A stretch of 34,755 nt of DNA. Origin: Oscillospiraceae bacterium (GTDB lineage Bacteria > Bacillota > Clostridia > Oscillospirales > Acutalibacteraceae). A program made the translations under genes and the position numbers. Of this stretch, positions 16,902 through 24,228 are shown in pieces (position 1 is the first letter of the stretch; the number at the start of each line of letters is the position of its first letter). Under the pieces are notes generated by a model. The model did no database searches, was not told where the DNA came from, and saw only the letters and a program-made list of their open reading frames with translations. Where the stretch lies: assembly GCA_015065425.1 (NCBI GenBank), contig SVQH01000023.1, positions 13,858 through 48,612 on the forward strand. The letters run 5' to 3'.

Positions 16902-19109
16902 ATGAACGACGATAACAACAAGACAGGTCTTCCCGGTGAAGAAGCTCTTGAAAGTGAAAAACTCAATGAGGAGCTTGAAAATCTCAGAGATACATTCCAG
17001 GAAAAATATGATGAAACGGTAAATGAAGCAAATGAACTTCCCGTTATTCAGGAACTTGAAGAGGGTGCCGAAGAGGAAGAGCCCGAAGAGGAAGATGAAA
17101 ATGAAGAAAAATCACAGGCTTCAGAAAAGCCCCGCAAACAGAAGAAGAACAGAAAAGGACTTAAAATTGCAATAATTTCCGTTGTTGCAGTGCTCCTTGT
17201 CAGTGTAATCGGTATTCTGGTTACTGCTCTCGCTGTTGTTGTCAGTGACCCCGATATCATTCAGTGTTTTGATTTGTACGCCAAGGCTTCTTCTGCGGAA
17301 ACTTATGAAGAAAAAACAGAACTTTACGAGGAGGCAATTTCTCTCAGTAAAGATTCAGACAGTATGTTCATGAAGGCTCTCAATGTAATGCTTCTTGAAG
17401 AAACAGTGGTTCTTACTTATGAAAATGACGGTTTTGCTGCGGCATATTCATATATGAAAGCAAATATGACGGATGATATGACAGCAAATCCCGCATCAGC
17501 TCAGTTTAAGAAATTCCTCAAGAAGGTCGATACGGTAAATGATATTGCCATAAAGTCCCTTGCCGTAACATTTGACAATACTGCAGGTGTTTCCGAGATT
17601 CCCGCTGACGATGTTCTTACAAAGGGACTTGACATTCCCGAGGAACTTAAAGAAGATATAACGGAAATACTTTCTTCTCTTGCTTCCGCTTGTATATATA
17701 ATGCTTCTGCCGACGGTATAGTTGATGTTCTCACTGCAGTAAATTATTACGGTAATGCATATTCAGGTTTCGTGTCTCTCGGTGCAGATTCAAGACTTCT
17801 TGCAGAAACCTACTGTACAACGCTTTATTCAAAGGGCTATATAACAGAAGCTTATGTTCTGGCTTCCGTTGCCGTTGACCCTACAACTGAAAATGTTACA
17901 GAAGAATATGCTGCAATGATGAAGGATGCAGAAGCCTTCTCTGCACTTGAAGTCAGTGCTTATGATATGGCACTTGAAGCTATTGAAAATGAAAAAATCG
18001 CTGAAACTGACATCAAAGCCGAGGTTCTCGCAAAAACAGAACTCAGCGAACAGTTTGCAGATGTATTTGCCGATGTGGTAATTTATGCTGTTGAAACAAT
18101 AAAAGCCGAAAATGAGCACAATCTTACGGAGGCTTCCACCTGCTATGCAACACTGTCCTCTGTTCTTGAAGCACTGGGAATAACTGATGTTTCCGTATAT
18201 CTCAGAACTGCTTACATCATATTCATGACAGGTAACCTTTCTGAACCTGCAACTCTTATTGAGACTTATGTGACAGATGAAGCAATGGCTGAAGCTACAG
18301 AAGAAGAAAAGCTTCTTCTTGAAGATTTGAATGCTGTTTTTGCTGCACTGGAAGCAACAAGTGAGATATTCTCCCCCTATTATGCCCAGTATTATCAGGC
18401 CGGTACAGCCATTGATTACGATGCTCTCAGCAAAGAATTTGATGAATTCCTCAGTAAAGAAGATGCCACAGCCTATGACAGAGCAATGGTAAATTATTGC
18501 CTCTATTTTGCAGCATCCACCGATGCGGATTCCACAGTTGATAAACTTGCACTTATAAGGGCAATAGAGGAAAATATGCCTCAGTATCCTTTCGTTTACG
18601 GCTATTATTATCTTGAAACTTATATCAATAACAATAATTTTACTGCCGCAAGAAACTATGCGGAAACTCTTCTTGAAATCAACATTGCCGATGAATATGT
18701 AAACAGTGTAATAGCTCTTACGGAAAGAGCAAACGGCAATATCGATGCTTCCCTTGAAGCAGCCCTTAAGGGTATCGAATATGCAGGCTCATCTGCTATG
18801 TGCTCAAAACAGGCAGGTATTGCATATCTTCTCAAGGGAGACTATGAAAGTGCCACAGGTTATCTTATGTCCTATTATTCGGCTAATATGTCCCTTGATG
18901 CCTGTGACCTCATTCTCATTGTTGAACACCTTTATGAGGGCAGTGATGAGGAGACAAAATCCACGCTTGAAACTGCTGTTTCGGAGATAAATCAGACTTA
19001 TGCTTATTACGGTGTGTCATCTCTCAGCGAAACAAAAGCAATAATTGACGGCGAAAAGACTGTTGCCGATATCTTCACAAAAGGAGACTATGACCTTTCC
19101 GCAGATTAA
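16902..19109 (+). CDS. Membrane-anchored helical-repeat (TPR-like) protein, function unknown
   Basis: 735 residues, not recognised as a known family. Residues 1-75 are highly acidic, with an unbroken Glu/Asp stretch near 52-69, then a basic patch (KPRKQKKNRKGLK, 76-88). Residues 88-114 form one membrane helix. The remaining 620 residues are all-helical, rich in Ala, Glu, Tyr and Leu, with recurring 'A..Y......A' pairs such as AETYEEKTELYEEAISLSKD and EAALKGIEYAGSSAM, as in TPR or SEL1-type solenoids. The positive-inside rule puts the solenoid outside the cell. CGGAGGAAAAATT precedes the ATG. It stands alone: 109 nt separate it from thiN and a hairpin follows. A scaffold in envelope assembly or division is possible, but this is inference only. 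Confidence 0.88.
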   Translation: MNDDNNKTGLPGEEALESEKLNEELENLRDTFQEKYDETVNEANELPVIQELEEGAEEEEPEEEDENEEKSQASEKPRKQKKNRKGLKIAIISVVAVLLVSVIGILVTALAVVVSDPDIIQCFDLYAKASSAETYEEKTELYEEAISLSKDSDSMFMKALNVMLLEETVVLTYENDGFAAAYSYMKANMTDDMTANPASAQFKKFLKKVDTVNDIAIKSLAVTFDNTAGVSEIPADDVLTKGLDIPEELKEDITEILSSLASACIYNASADGIVDVLTAVNYYGNAYSGFVSLGADSRLLAETYCTTLYSKGYITEAYVLASVAVDPTTENVTEEYAAMMKDAEAFSALEVSAYDMALEAIENEKIAETDIKAEVLAKTELSEQFADVFADVVIYAVETIKAENEHNLTEASTCYATLSSVLEALGITDVSVYLRTAYIIFMTGNLSEPATLIETYVTDEAMAEATEEEKLLLEDLNAVFAALEATSEIFSPYYAQYYQAGTAIDYDALSKEFDEFLSKEDATAYDRAMVNYCLYFAASTDADSTVDKLALIRAIEENMPQYPFVYGYYYLETYINNNNFTAARNYAETLLEINIADEYVNSVIALTERANGNIDASLEAALKGIEYAGSSAMCSKQAGIAYLLKGDYESATGYLMSYYSANMSLDACDLILIVEHLYEGSDEETKSTLETAVSEINQTYAYYGVSSLSETKAIIDGEKTVADIFTKGDYDLSAD

Positions 19110-19142
19110 AAAGCGAAAGAGTTAAATAATTGAATCCTTAAA

Positions 19143-19186
19143 ACAGATGGCTCAGGTCTGCTGAAAAGCAAACTTAAGCCATCTGT
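19143..19186. terminator. Hairpin terminator with GAAA tetraloop
   Basis: ACAGATGGCTCAGGTCTGCT (19143-19162) folds on AGCAAACTTAAGCCATCTGT (19167-19186) around a GAAA loop, about 20 positions with one A-C mismatch and some G-U pairs. The T-tracts are weak on both sides. It separates the 735-residue protein gene (+) from the small minus-strand gene. Confidence 0.7.
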
Positions 19187-19227
19187 GATTTAAATAAAGC
19201 TCTCTCTGAAAAAGGTTCAGATAAATC

Positions 19228-19428
19228 CTACAGGTCATCTGCATCCTGAACGGGATATAAGTCAGGCTGATCCTGTGAAAAGCCCCGGTTTACGGGTGTT
19301 CCCGTATAACTTCCGAGCACATCGCTTACGATGTTTTTATCTGCACTGATTATTCTGCCCGATGCAGATGTTCCGAAGCTTCTTACTGTTTTTTTTCGTG
19401 AAGGATTTTTGTTTTTTTCTTTATCCAT
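19228..19428 (-). CDS. Small protein with SYTG and C-terminal PVQDADDL motifs
   Basis: 66 residues. A basic, Lys/Arg/Ser-rich N-terminus (about 1-18) is followed by DVLGSYTGTP (36-45) and a C-terminus ending PVQDADDL. From memory, small Clostridia proteins of unknown function share the 'GSYTGxP ... PxQDADDL' ending; this was not checked. AGAAGGGAAACAGC precedes the ATG on the minus strand, a usable ribosome binding site. There is no signal peptide or membrane segment, so it is probably cytoplasmic. It lies alone between two plus-strand surface-type genes, and its promoter would overlap the region upstream of the Cys-rich gene. Confidence 0.65.
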   Translation of the reverse strand: MDKEKNKNPSRKKTVRSFGTSASGRIISADKNIVSDVLGSYTGTPVNRGFSQDQPDLYPVQDADDL

Positions 19429-19509
19429 GCTGTTTCCCTTCTTTATTCCTGTTTATATTATTAATATCTGCTGTTAAAGAAAAATTATTCTGTTTATTTA
19501 AATTTCTTG

Positions 19510-19539
19510 TTGACAATGACATATAGTTTGTAGTATATT
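19510..19539 (+). promoter_or_regulatory. Sigma-A-type promoter for the Cys-rich secreted protein
   Basis: TTGACA (19510-19515) and TATATT (19534-19539) are separated by 18 nt, in an AT-rich stretch 55 nt before the start codon. The consensus -35 box and isolated position support it as the gene's own promoter. Confidence 0.65.
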
Positions 19540-19593
19540 AATTGTGTATAGAAATCCTATATGCTTTTACTATTAGAAAGGGTGGTTTTTTCT

Positions 19594-20136
19594 ATGAAAA
19601 AGATCATTGCAATTTCTGTAGCTCTTATTCTCGCATTATCCGTAACACTTACCGTTTCTGCTACTGTTGCTGATGAAGCAATGCAGCTTTCAGACATCGG
19701 TTCAATGCTCGGCGATTTTGATATCGGCAGCGTGCTCGGTGATTTTGACCTTGGCGGTATGATGGATTCTCTCGGCGGAAGCCTTGATTTCGGTGGTGTA
19801 ATGGATTCACTTGGCAGTCTTGGTGATTCACTCGGCGGTTCCGGTGACTCTCTCGGCGGTCTCGGTGATTCTCTCGGCAGCAGCGGTGAAGAGCCCACAG
19901 AACCTCCCGTTGATGACGGTTGTGGTTGTGACGACGATTGTCCCTGTGACGGTGCTTGTGACGACGATTGCGAAAACTGCGGTCCCGACTGTGACTGCAC
20001 TTATGATTGCGGTTGTGACAAAGATTGTCCCTGCGAAGGCGACTGCGATGACGACTGCAAAAACTGTGGTCCTGACTGTGACTGCGGCGAAGACAAGGAT
20101 CCTGTTGACATTCCTGACACCGGTGACATTCTCTAA
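19594..20136 (+). CDS. Secreted Gly/Asp/Ser repeat protein with 18-cysteine array
   Basis: 180 residues from the ATG at 19594, chosen because it begins a clear signal peptide (KKIIAISVALILALSVTLTVSA) with GAAAGGGTGG upstream. Residues 30-95 are low complexity: repeated LGD-F/S, GGM/VMDSLG and LGDSLGG units, which would form a flexible or amphipathic stretch. Residues about 110-164 hold two 26-residue units, each with nine cysteines in the same places among many Asp residues. The end, DIPDTGDIL, resembles the start of a PxTGD wall-sorting tail, but the membrane helix and basic end are missing. Function unknown; metal binding or disulfide-rich fold are both possible. It has its own promoter and terminator. 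Confidence 0.85.
   Translation: MKKIIAISVALILALSVTLTVSATVADEAMQLSDIGSMLGDFDIGSVLGDFDLGGMMDSLGGSLDFGGVMDSLGSLGDSLGGSGDSLGGLGDSLGSSGEEPTEPPVDDGCGCDDDCPCDGACDDDCENCGPDCDCTYDCGCDKDCPCEGDCDDDCKNCGPDCDCGEDKDPVDIPDTGDIL
19921..20085 (+). repeat. Tandem 78-bp coding repeat encoding nine-cysteine units
   Basis: Unit 1 is 19921-19998 and unit 2 is 20008-20085, separated by 9 nt. All 18 cysteine codons are conserved, yet the units differ at many third positions (TGT/TGC, CCC/CCT, GAC/GAT). Only four residues change (Asp/Lys, Asp/Glu, Ala/Asp, Glu/Lys). This is the pattern of an old duplication held by selection on the protein. Confidence 0.9.
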
Positions 20137-20156
20137 TTCATAATCTGATGTTGCTA

Positions 20157-20194
20157 ACGGGCGGATACTTCGGTATCTGCCCGTGTGTCATTTT
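20157..20194 (+). terminator. Intrinsic terminator with UUCG tetraloop
   Basis: ACGGGCGGATAC (20157-20168) pairs with GTATCTGCCCGT (20173-20184) over 12 positions (one G-U) around a TTCG loop, followed by GTGTCATTTT. It lies 20 nt after the stop of the Cys-rich gene. Confidence 0.85.
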
Positions 20195-20213
20195 AAAAAA
20201 TTGTTAAAAAAAG

Positions 20214-20256
20214 AAAAAGCCGGTTTCCGCTGATTTACAGCGAAAACGGCTTTTTT
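20214..20256. terminator. Bidirectional intrinsic terminator
   Basis: An AAAAAGCCG...CGGCTTTTTT stem continues through GTTTCCGCTG and CAGCGAAAAC around an ATTTA loop, with A-run and T-run on the two sides. It can end the minus-strand uracil-DNA glycosylase transcript and back up the preceding plus-strand terminator. Confidence 0.85.
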
Positions 20257-20304
20257 ACAGGTAAAAATATAAGAAGGCAGAAAGTATTCTTTAAAAAGGA
20301 TATA

Positions 20305-20883
20305 TTATGTAAAATCCGTTTTTATGCCGAGTTCCTTAATTTTGTCCTGAAGCTTCAGGAAATCTTCAAAGCAATCGCTTTTTCTTCTGGGGTCTCTGAG
20401 AAGTGCGGCGGGATGAAATGTTCCCATCATAAGTGTTCCGTTTTTATTATAAAATATTCCATGATCTCTGGTAACTCTGAAATCGGGAGATATAAGTCTT
20501 TGTGCAGCAATTCTTCCGACGCAGACGATAATTTTAGGTCTCATTATATGTACAAGGTTTCTGAGCCATCCGATGCACTCATCCATTTCAGCAGGCTTCG
20601 GGTCACGGTTTTGCGGAGGACGGCATTTCAGCATGTTTGCAATATAAATATTATCCTTTCTGTCAAGACCGATTCCGCCCATGTATAAATCAAGAAGCTT
20701 TCCGCCTCTGCCTACGAAGGGCTCACCCTCAAGGTCTTCGTTTTCTCCCGGTGCTTCACCGACGAAAAGGATTTCAGCATTTTCGTTTCCGACGCCGAAA
20801 ACAACATTGTGCCTTGTTTCGCACAACGGACATTTTCTGCACAGCAAACACTCTCTTCTCAGTTCATCCATTGTTGCATGCAT
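20305..20883 (-). CDS. Uracil-DNA glycosylase, family 4 (iron-sulfur)
   Basis: 192 residues from the ATG at 20883, preferred because AAGAGGGATAAC lies just upstream; an ATG ten codons earlier has none. It removes uracil from DNA, starting base excision repair. The 4Fe-4S ligands are in CLLCRKCPLC near the N-terminus, LKCRPPQNRDP and the later MDECIGW. GEAPGENED is the family 4 active-site motif (GEAPG), and GTFHPAALLRDP is the C-terminal HP block. Length is typical. It is a single gene, convergent with the Cys-rich gene and divergent from the cohesin-like gene. Confidence 0.94.
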   Translation of the reverse strand: MHATMDELRRECLLCRKCPLCETRHNVVFGVGNENAEILFVGEAPGENEDLEGEPFVGRGGKLLDLYMGGIGLDRKDNIYIANMLKCRPPQNRDPKPAEMDECIGWLRNLVHIMRPKIIVCVGRIAAQRLISPDFRVTRDHGIFYNKNGTLMMGTFHPAALLRDPRRKSDCFEDFLKLQDKIKELGIKTDFT

Positions 20884-20994
20884 GTTATCCCTCTTTTCTG
20901 CGGTCCCTTCCATATATAGGGGAAGGATAGCCGTCTTTATACAAATTATATAATATGAACAGTAAAAAATGCTTCAAAATCATAAAATTAACAA

Positions 20995-21024
20995 TTGACT
21001 TTTTTATGTATTTTAGTGTAAAAT
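20995..21024 (+). promoter_or_regulatory. Possible upstream promoter
   Basis: TTGACT (20995-21000) and TAAAAT (21019-21024) with an 18-nt spacer, 243 nt before the cohesin-like gene. An inverted repeat (ACTTCA / TGAAGT) surrounds its predicted start point and might be a regulator site. Confidence 0.45.
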
Positions 21025-21140
21025 ACTTCAAGAAACTTTATGTTACCTGAAGTAATAATGTTTTTTATAAAATGATTATACAGCCGTATTCCGCTTCCTG
21101 TCAATGAGTATATTTAAATGTTTAAATTTTGTATTTTCTA

Positions 21141-21169
21141 TTGACTTATGTGTGTACCTGTTGTATAAT
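21141..21169 (+). promoter_or_regulatory. Strong sigma-A-type promoter for the cohesin-like gene
   Basis: TTGACT (21141-21146) and a perfect TATAAT (21164-21169) are separated by exactly 17 nt. The predicted start near 21176 gives a leader of about 90 nt that begins with a small hairpin. This suggests high expression. Confidence 0.8.
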
Positions 21170-21266
21170 ATCTCCGTAAACCCTGTAATTTTGGGTTTTG
21201 TAATCAAATATATTATGAGTTGCAATGCTCTTAATATAAAATTTAGAAAAAGGAAGGTCCTTAAAA

Positions 21267-22043
21267 ATGAAAATTGCAAAAAAAGTGCTTGCAGTTGTAA
21301 TCACAGTTGCTATGCTTGCTTGCTTTTCAGCTGTAGCTTTTGCAGCTCCTGCTGAAGGTGCTCAGCTTAAGCTCGTACTTGGCGAAGTAAACAAAAAGGG
21401 TTTCTATCCTGTAACTCTTGTTGCTGAAAACAGCATTGGTCTTGCTGCTGCTGACGTTACTCTCACTTATGATGAAAGCGTTGTATCTTATGCCTCAAGT
21501 GCAGACGGTAAAGACGCAAAGCAGGTTGCCGCTGCTATTGATAAGGAAGCTAACACATTTAACTCCGCTATCAATGGTGCTGCTGCCGGCGAAGTTTCTT
21601 ATGCATTCAATTTCCTTGAAAATCTTTGGGCAACTGAAGAATGGGATGCAAACACCAACATGGATTGGGAAGAAGAATCAGCAGGTATCAATGCTAATGC
21701 TTTTGAAGTTGCTGTTTTCTATTTCAAGCTCGCTGAAGGAAAGACAGCAAATGATATCGAAATCGCTCTTTCAGCTGTAGTTACTCTTGAAACAGAAGAA
21801 AAGATTGCTGACTATCCTTGCGTAGGTCTTGCAAAGGTTGAGGTTGAAGAACCCTCAGAAGAACCCTCAGAAGAGCCCTCAGAAGAGCCCTCTGAAGAAC
21901 CCTCTGAGAAGCCCGAAGACAAGCCCGCTGACAAGCCCTCAGCTGACGACAAGCCCACAGGTGACATCGGTCTCCTTGCTGTTGCTGCTGGTGTAGTTGC
22001 TGTTGCCGGTGCTGCATTCGTAGTTTCCAAGAAGAGAAAATAA
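21267..22043 (+). CDS. Cohesin-like surface protein with PTGD-type anchor
   Basis: 258 residues. Residues 1-27 are a signal peptide (MKIAKKVLAVVITVAML...AFA|AP). Residues about 30-190 resemble a cohesin fold: a KLVLGEV..KGFYPVTLVAEN strand pair, then GLAAADVTLTYDESVVSYAS and later FEVAVFYFKLAEGKTANDIEIAL. These blocks match the ends of cohesin domains, but the assignment is by pattern only. Five EEPS repeats (194-213) and a Lys/Pro/Asp spacer follow. The end is KPTGDIGLL, a hydrophobic helix and KKRK, a wall-sorting tail of non-standard type. Codon choice is strongly biased to GCT, CTT and GAA, which fits high expression from the TATAAT promoter. A dockerin-bearing gene is about 19 kb upstream. 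Confidence 0.85.
   Translation: MKIAKKVLAVVITVAMLACFSAVAFAAPAEGAQLKLVLGEVNKKGFYPVTLVAENSIGLAAADVTLTYDESVVSYASSADGKDAKQVAAAIDKEANTFNSAINGAAAGEVSYAFNFLENLWATEEWDANTNMDWEEESAGINANAFEVAVFYFKLAEGKTANDIEIALSAVVTLETEEKIADYPCVGLAKVEVEEPSEEPSEEPSEEPSEEPSEKPEDKPADKPSADDKPTGDIGLLAVAAGVVAVAGAAFVVSKKRK
21846..21905 (+). repeat. Five tandem 12-bp units encoding EEPS
   Basis: Five in-frame copies of a 12-nt unit (GAAGAACCCTCA with third-position changes) form a Glu/Pro/Ser stalk between the cohesin-like domain and the anchor. Such units readily gain or lose copies. Confidence 0.95.
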
Positions 22044-22097
22044 TCTCTGAAAATAATTAATTAAAGCATTATTTGCAGTTTTAATTAGGGTTTATAG

Positions 22098-22136
22098 GAG
22101 TTGATTCCGAAAAGGGTCAGCTCCTTTTTCCTTTTA
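22098..22136 (+). terminator. Intrinsic terminator of the cohesin-like gene
   Basis: AGGAGTTGATTCC pairs with GGGTCAGCTCCT, with G-U pairs, around a GAAAA loop, followed by TTTTTCCTTTT. It lies 54 nt after the stop. Confidence 0.8.
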
Positions 22137-22213
22137 ATGCATCTTTGCTGTTTGATGCTGTAAATCATAATTTATCGGGCATCAGCCATGATAAATGCTA
22201 TGCTTTTCAAACT

Positions 22214-22267
22214 AAAAAATCAGCAGACCGACTTTGTAAAAAAGTATTGGTCTGCTGATAATTTTTT
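22214..22267. terminator. Bidirectional intrinsic terminator before the GH13 gene end
   Basis: ATCAGCAGACC (22219-22229) pairs perfectly with GGTCTGCTGAT (22249-22259), with possible further pairs inside the loop. An A-run lies on the left and ATTTTTT on the right. It can end the minus-strand GH13 transcript, whose stop is 14 nt away. Confidence 0.85.
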
Positions 22268-22280
22268 ATTCATCATTTTG

Positions 22281-24137
22281 TCAATAATCGGAAAGTATAG
22301 CATAGCCGTTTCCGGGTACGATAACTCCTTCACCGAATCTTGCACCGCCTGAAATTGCCGTCATTTCCGTCATATCGGGATTTAGCCGATATGTGATGTG
22401 ATGGGGGTTTTTATTGATTATTACAAATATCCTTTTTGCTCCCTCTTTATATCTCAGATATGCGACACAACCGAGAGTTGCAGAAATGGGGTAAAAACCG
22501 CCATTCTTGAGGACTTCGTAATTTCTGCGAAGTTGTGCGAGTTCTCTTGTAAAATCGAGAATTTCGGCGTTTTCATTGCCCCAAGGGTAACATTTTCTGT
22601 TGAAGGGGTCTTTGCACCCCGTAAGTCCAGCTTCATCGCCGTAATATATTGAGGGAACACCGGGCAGAGTGAAGTTCATAACCATGGCAAGCTTCAGAAG
22701 TCTGATTCCTTTTTTCAGAGAATCTTCACTTATGCTAATCTGTGCCTGAGTTTCTCTGCTTTTTCCTTCGCAGGAAACGCCTGAGAGCAAAGAAAGAATT
22801 CTTTCGGTATCATGAGTTCCTAAATGATTCATCATACAGTGAAGGGCATTTTCAGGGTAATTCTGCGTAATAAGGAATACAGAATGCATAAAACTCTCTG
22901 CATTGGAATTGAGAAGAAAGTCAGTTATGGCTTTTCTGAAGGGGTAATTCATTACAGAGTCAAGCTGATTACCCTGCAGGAATCTTCTTCTTCCGCCGTG
23001 GCTTATCTTGTTTGATGCATCTTCCCATACTTCGCCTAAAAGATATTTGTCGCTTCCGTTTCTTTTAACGGCAATTCTTACTTTGTCAAGAAATTCATCA
23101 GGAAGTTCATCTGCAACGTCAAGTCTTATGCCTTTTGCACCGAGCTTCAGCCAGAAATCAATGACACCGTTTTCTCCCGTGATAAACTCAGAGAAAGAGT
23201 GGTCGTTTTCATTTGTTTCGGGCAGAGTATCAATACCCCACCAGCTGTCATATTCGTCCTTAGTCTTTCCGAAATTGTACCAGGATAAATAGGGGGAAGA
23301 AACATCATTATAAGCACCGACACTGTCATATCTGTTGTATTTGTTGAAATATATGCTGTCTGCTCCCGTGTGGCTGTATACACCGTCAATGATAACATAA
23401 ATGCCGAATTCCTCAGCCTTCTTACACAGAAGTGAAAAATCTTCGTTGCTTCCGAGAAGCACATCTGTTTTCATGTAGTCGGCCGTGTCATATCTGTGAT
23501 TTGAATGAGCTTCACAAATGGGGTTTAGATAAATGCAGTTTACTCCGAGAGAAGCAATGTAGGGGAGTTTTTCAATTATTCCTTTGAAATCGCCGCAGAA
23601 ATAGTCATTATTTCTTATTATTCCGTTTTTATCCGGTCTGTACGCCGGCAATCCTCCCCAATCATCACGAAGCACTCTGTCTGCAGGTATATTTTTCTTT
23701 ATCTCTCCCGAAAAACAGAATCTGTCAGGGAATATCTGATATATGATACCGCCCTTTATCCAGTCGGGTGTCGAAAAATCGGGGGAGTATACCGTAAGCT
23801 GCCATTTTTCCTTGCTGCATATCTCACCGAGAAGTGAGCCCTTTGCAGGACCTATGTCGGTCTTGCCCCATGAGTTTTCGTACTGAAAACGGTAAAACAG
23901 AAGCTTTGGTTCGGAAAAATGTATTTCTGTCTGCCACCATTCCTCAATTCCGTCTGTATTATCCCATGTCATGTCCGTGTAAACATCTTTTTTGCCGTCC
24001 TCTGATATTATAAGTCTGCAGGCAGTAACTCCGAAGTCTCTGGGCAGTACCACTCTCAGCCACAGGGAATTTCCTGCAGCCACAGCACCGTTTATTGACT
24101 TGTGCCATGATTTTGACGGATCAAAAGGTATTTTCAC
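22281..24137 (-). CDS. GH13 alpha-glucan hydrolase (neopullulanase/cyclomaltodextrinase-like)
   Basis: 618 residues with a GTG start at 24137, placed by GGGAGG six bases upstream. Residues 1-120 are an N-terminal beta domain as in neopullulanase-type enzymes. The catalytic barrel starts at GGIIYQIFPDRF (129-140). Conserved regions: IIDGVYSHTG (249-258), GIRLDVAD with nucleophile Asp340, LLGEVWED with acid/base Glu369, and LGTHDTER with Asp443. No signal peptide is present, so it acts in the cytoplasm on maltodextrins or glycogen fragments. The insertion GRRRFLQGNQLDSVMNYPF is typical of the cyclomaltodextrinase/neopullulanase subgroup. It follows glycogen phosphorylase with a 91-nt gap that holds a hairpin. 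Confidence 0.93.
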   Translation of the reverse strand: MKIPFDPSKSWHKSINGAVAAGNSLWLRVVLPRDFGVTACRLIISEDGKKDVYTDMTWDNTDGIEEWWQTEIHFSEPKLLFYRFQYENSWGKTDIGPAKGSLLGEICSKEKWQLTVYSPDFSTPDWIKGGIIYQIFPDRFCFSGEIKKNIPADRVLRDDWGGLPAYRPDKNGIIRNNDYFCGDFKGIIEKLPYIASLGVNCIYLNPICEAHSNHRYDTADYMKTDVLLGSNEDFSLLCKKAEEFGIYVIIDGVYSHTGADSIYFNKYNRYDSVGAYNDVSSPYLSWYNFGKTKDEYDSWWGIDTLPETNENDHSFSEFITGENGVIDFWLKLGAKGIRLDVADELPDEFLDKVRIAVKRNGSDKYLLGEVWEDASNKISHGGRRRFLQGNQLDSVMNYPFRKAITDFLLNSNAESFMHSVFLITQNYPENALHCMMNHLGTHDTERILSLLSGVSCEGKSRETQAQISISEDSLKKGIRLLKLAMVMNFTLPGVPSIYYGDEAGLTGCKDPFNRKCYPWGNENAEILDFTRELAQLRRNYEVLKNGGFYPISATLGCVAYLRYKEGAKRIFVIINKNPHHITYRLNPDMTEMTAISGGARFGEGVIVPGNGYAILSDY

Positions 24138-24190
24138 GGTAGACCTCCCGAAAAAACTGATAATATAATAATAAGTTATTTAAAACCAAA

Positions 24191-24218
24191 ATGCAATACG
24201 ATGTTAAACGTATTGCAT
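24191..24218 (-). terminator. Perfect inverted repeat between glgP and GH13
   Basis: ATGCAATACG (24191-24200) and CGTATTGCAT (24209-24218) are a perfect 10-bp inverted repeat with an 8-nt loop. On the minus strand it is followed by TTTGGTTTT, so it can act as a weak or partial terminator after glgP that lowers GH13 expression. A TTGGTT/TATTAT pair beside it could be a separate GH13 promoter. Confidence 0.6.
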
Positions 24219-24228
24219 AATGAACGGA

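Larger units (their letters stand above)
20884..21266. other. Gene-free spacer with two plus-strand promoters and leader hairpins
   Basis: This 383-nt AT-rich spacer has no convincing gene. It holds two plus-strand promoters, at 20995-21024 and 21141-21169. TACTTCA (21023-21029) can pair with TGAAGTA about 17 nt later, followed by ATAATGTTTTTTAT, a weak hairpin just downstream of the first promoter. AAACCC (21178-21183) can pair with GGGTTT (21193-21198), which would lie at the very 5' end of the transcript from the second promoter. The leader ends in AAAGGAAGGTCC. Confidence 0.6.

Noticed and set aside
19557-20000. 147-codon Ser/Pro/Gln-rich frame opposite the Cys-rich gene
   Set aside because: The repeats are the complement of the LGDSLGG coding units. 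It lacks a start region and the plus-strand gene has signal peptide, promoter and terminator.
21781-22030. Gln/Leu- and Ser/Glu-rich minus-strand frames opposite the EEPS stalk
   Set aside because: They arise from the complement of the 12-nt repeats in the cohesin-like gene.
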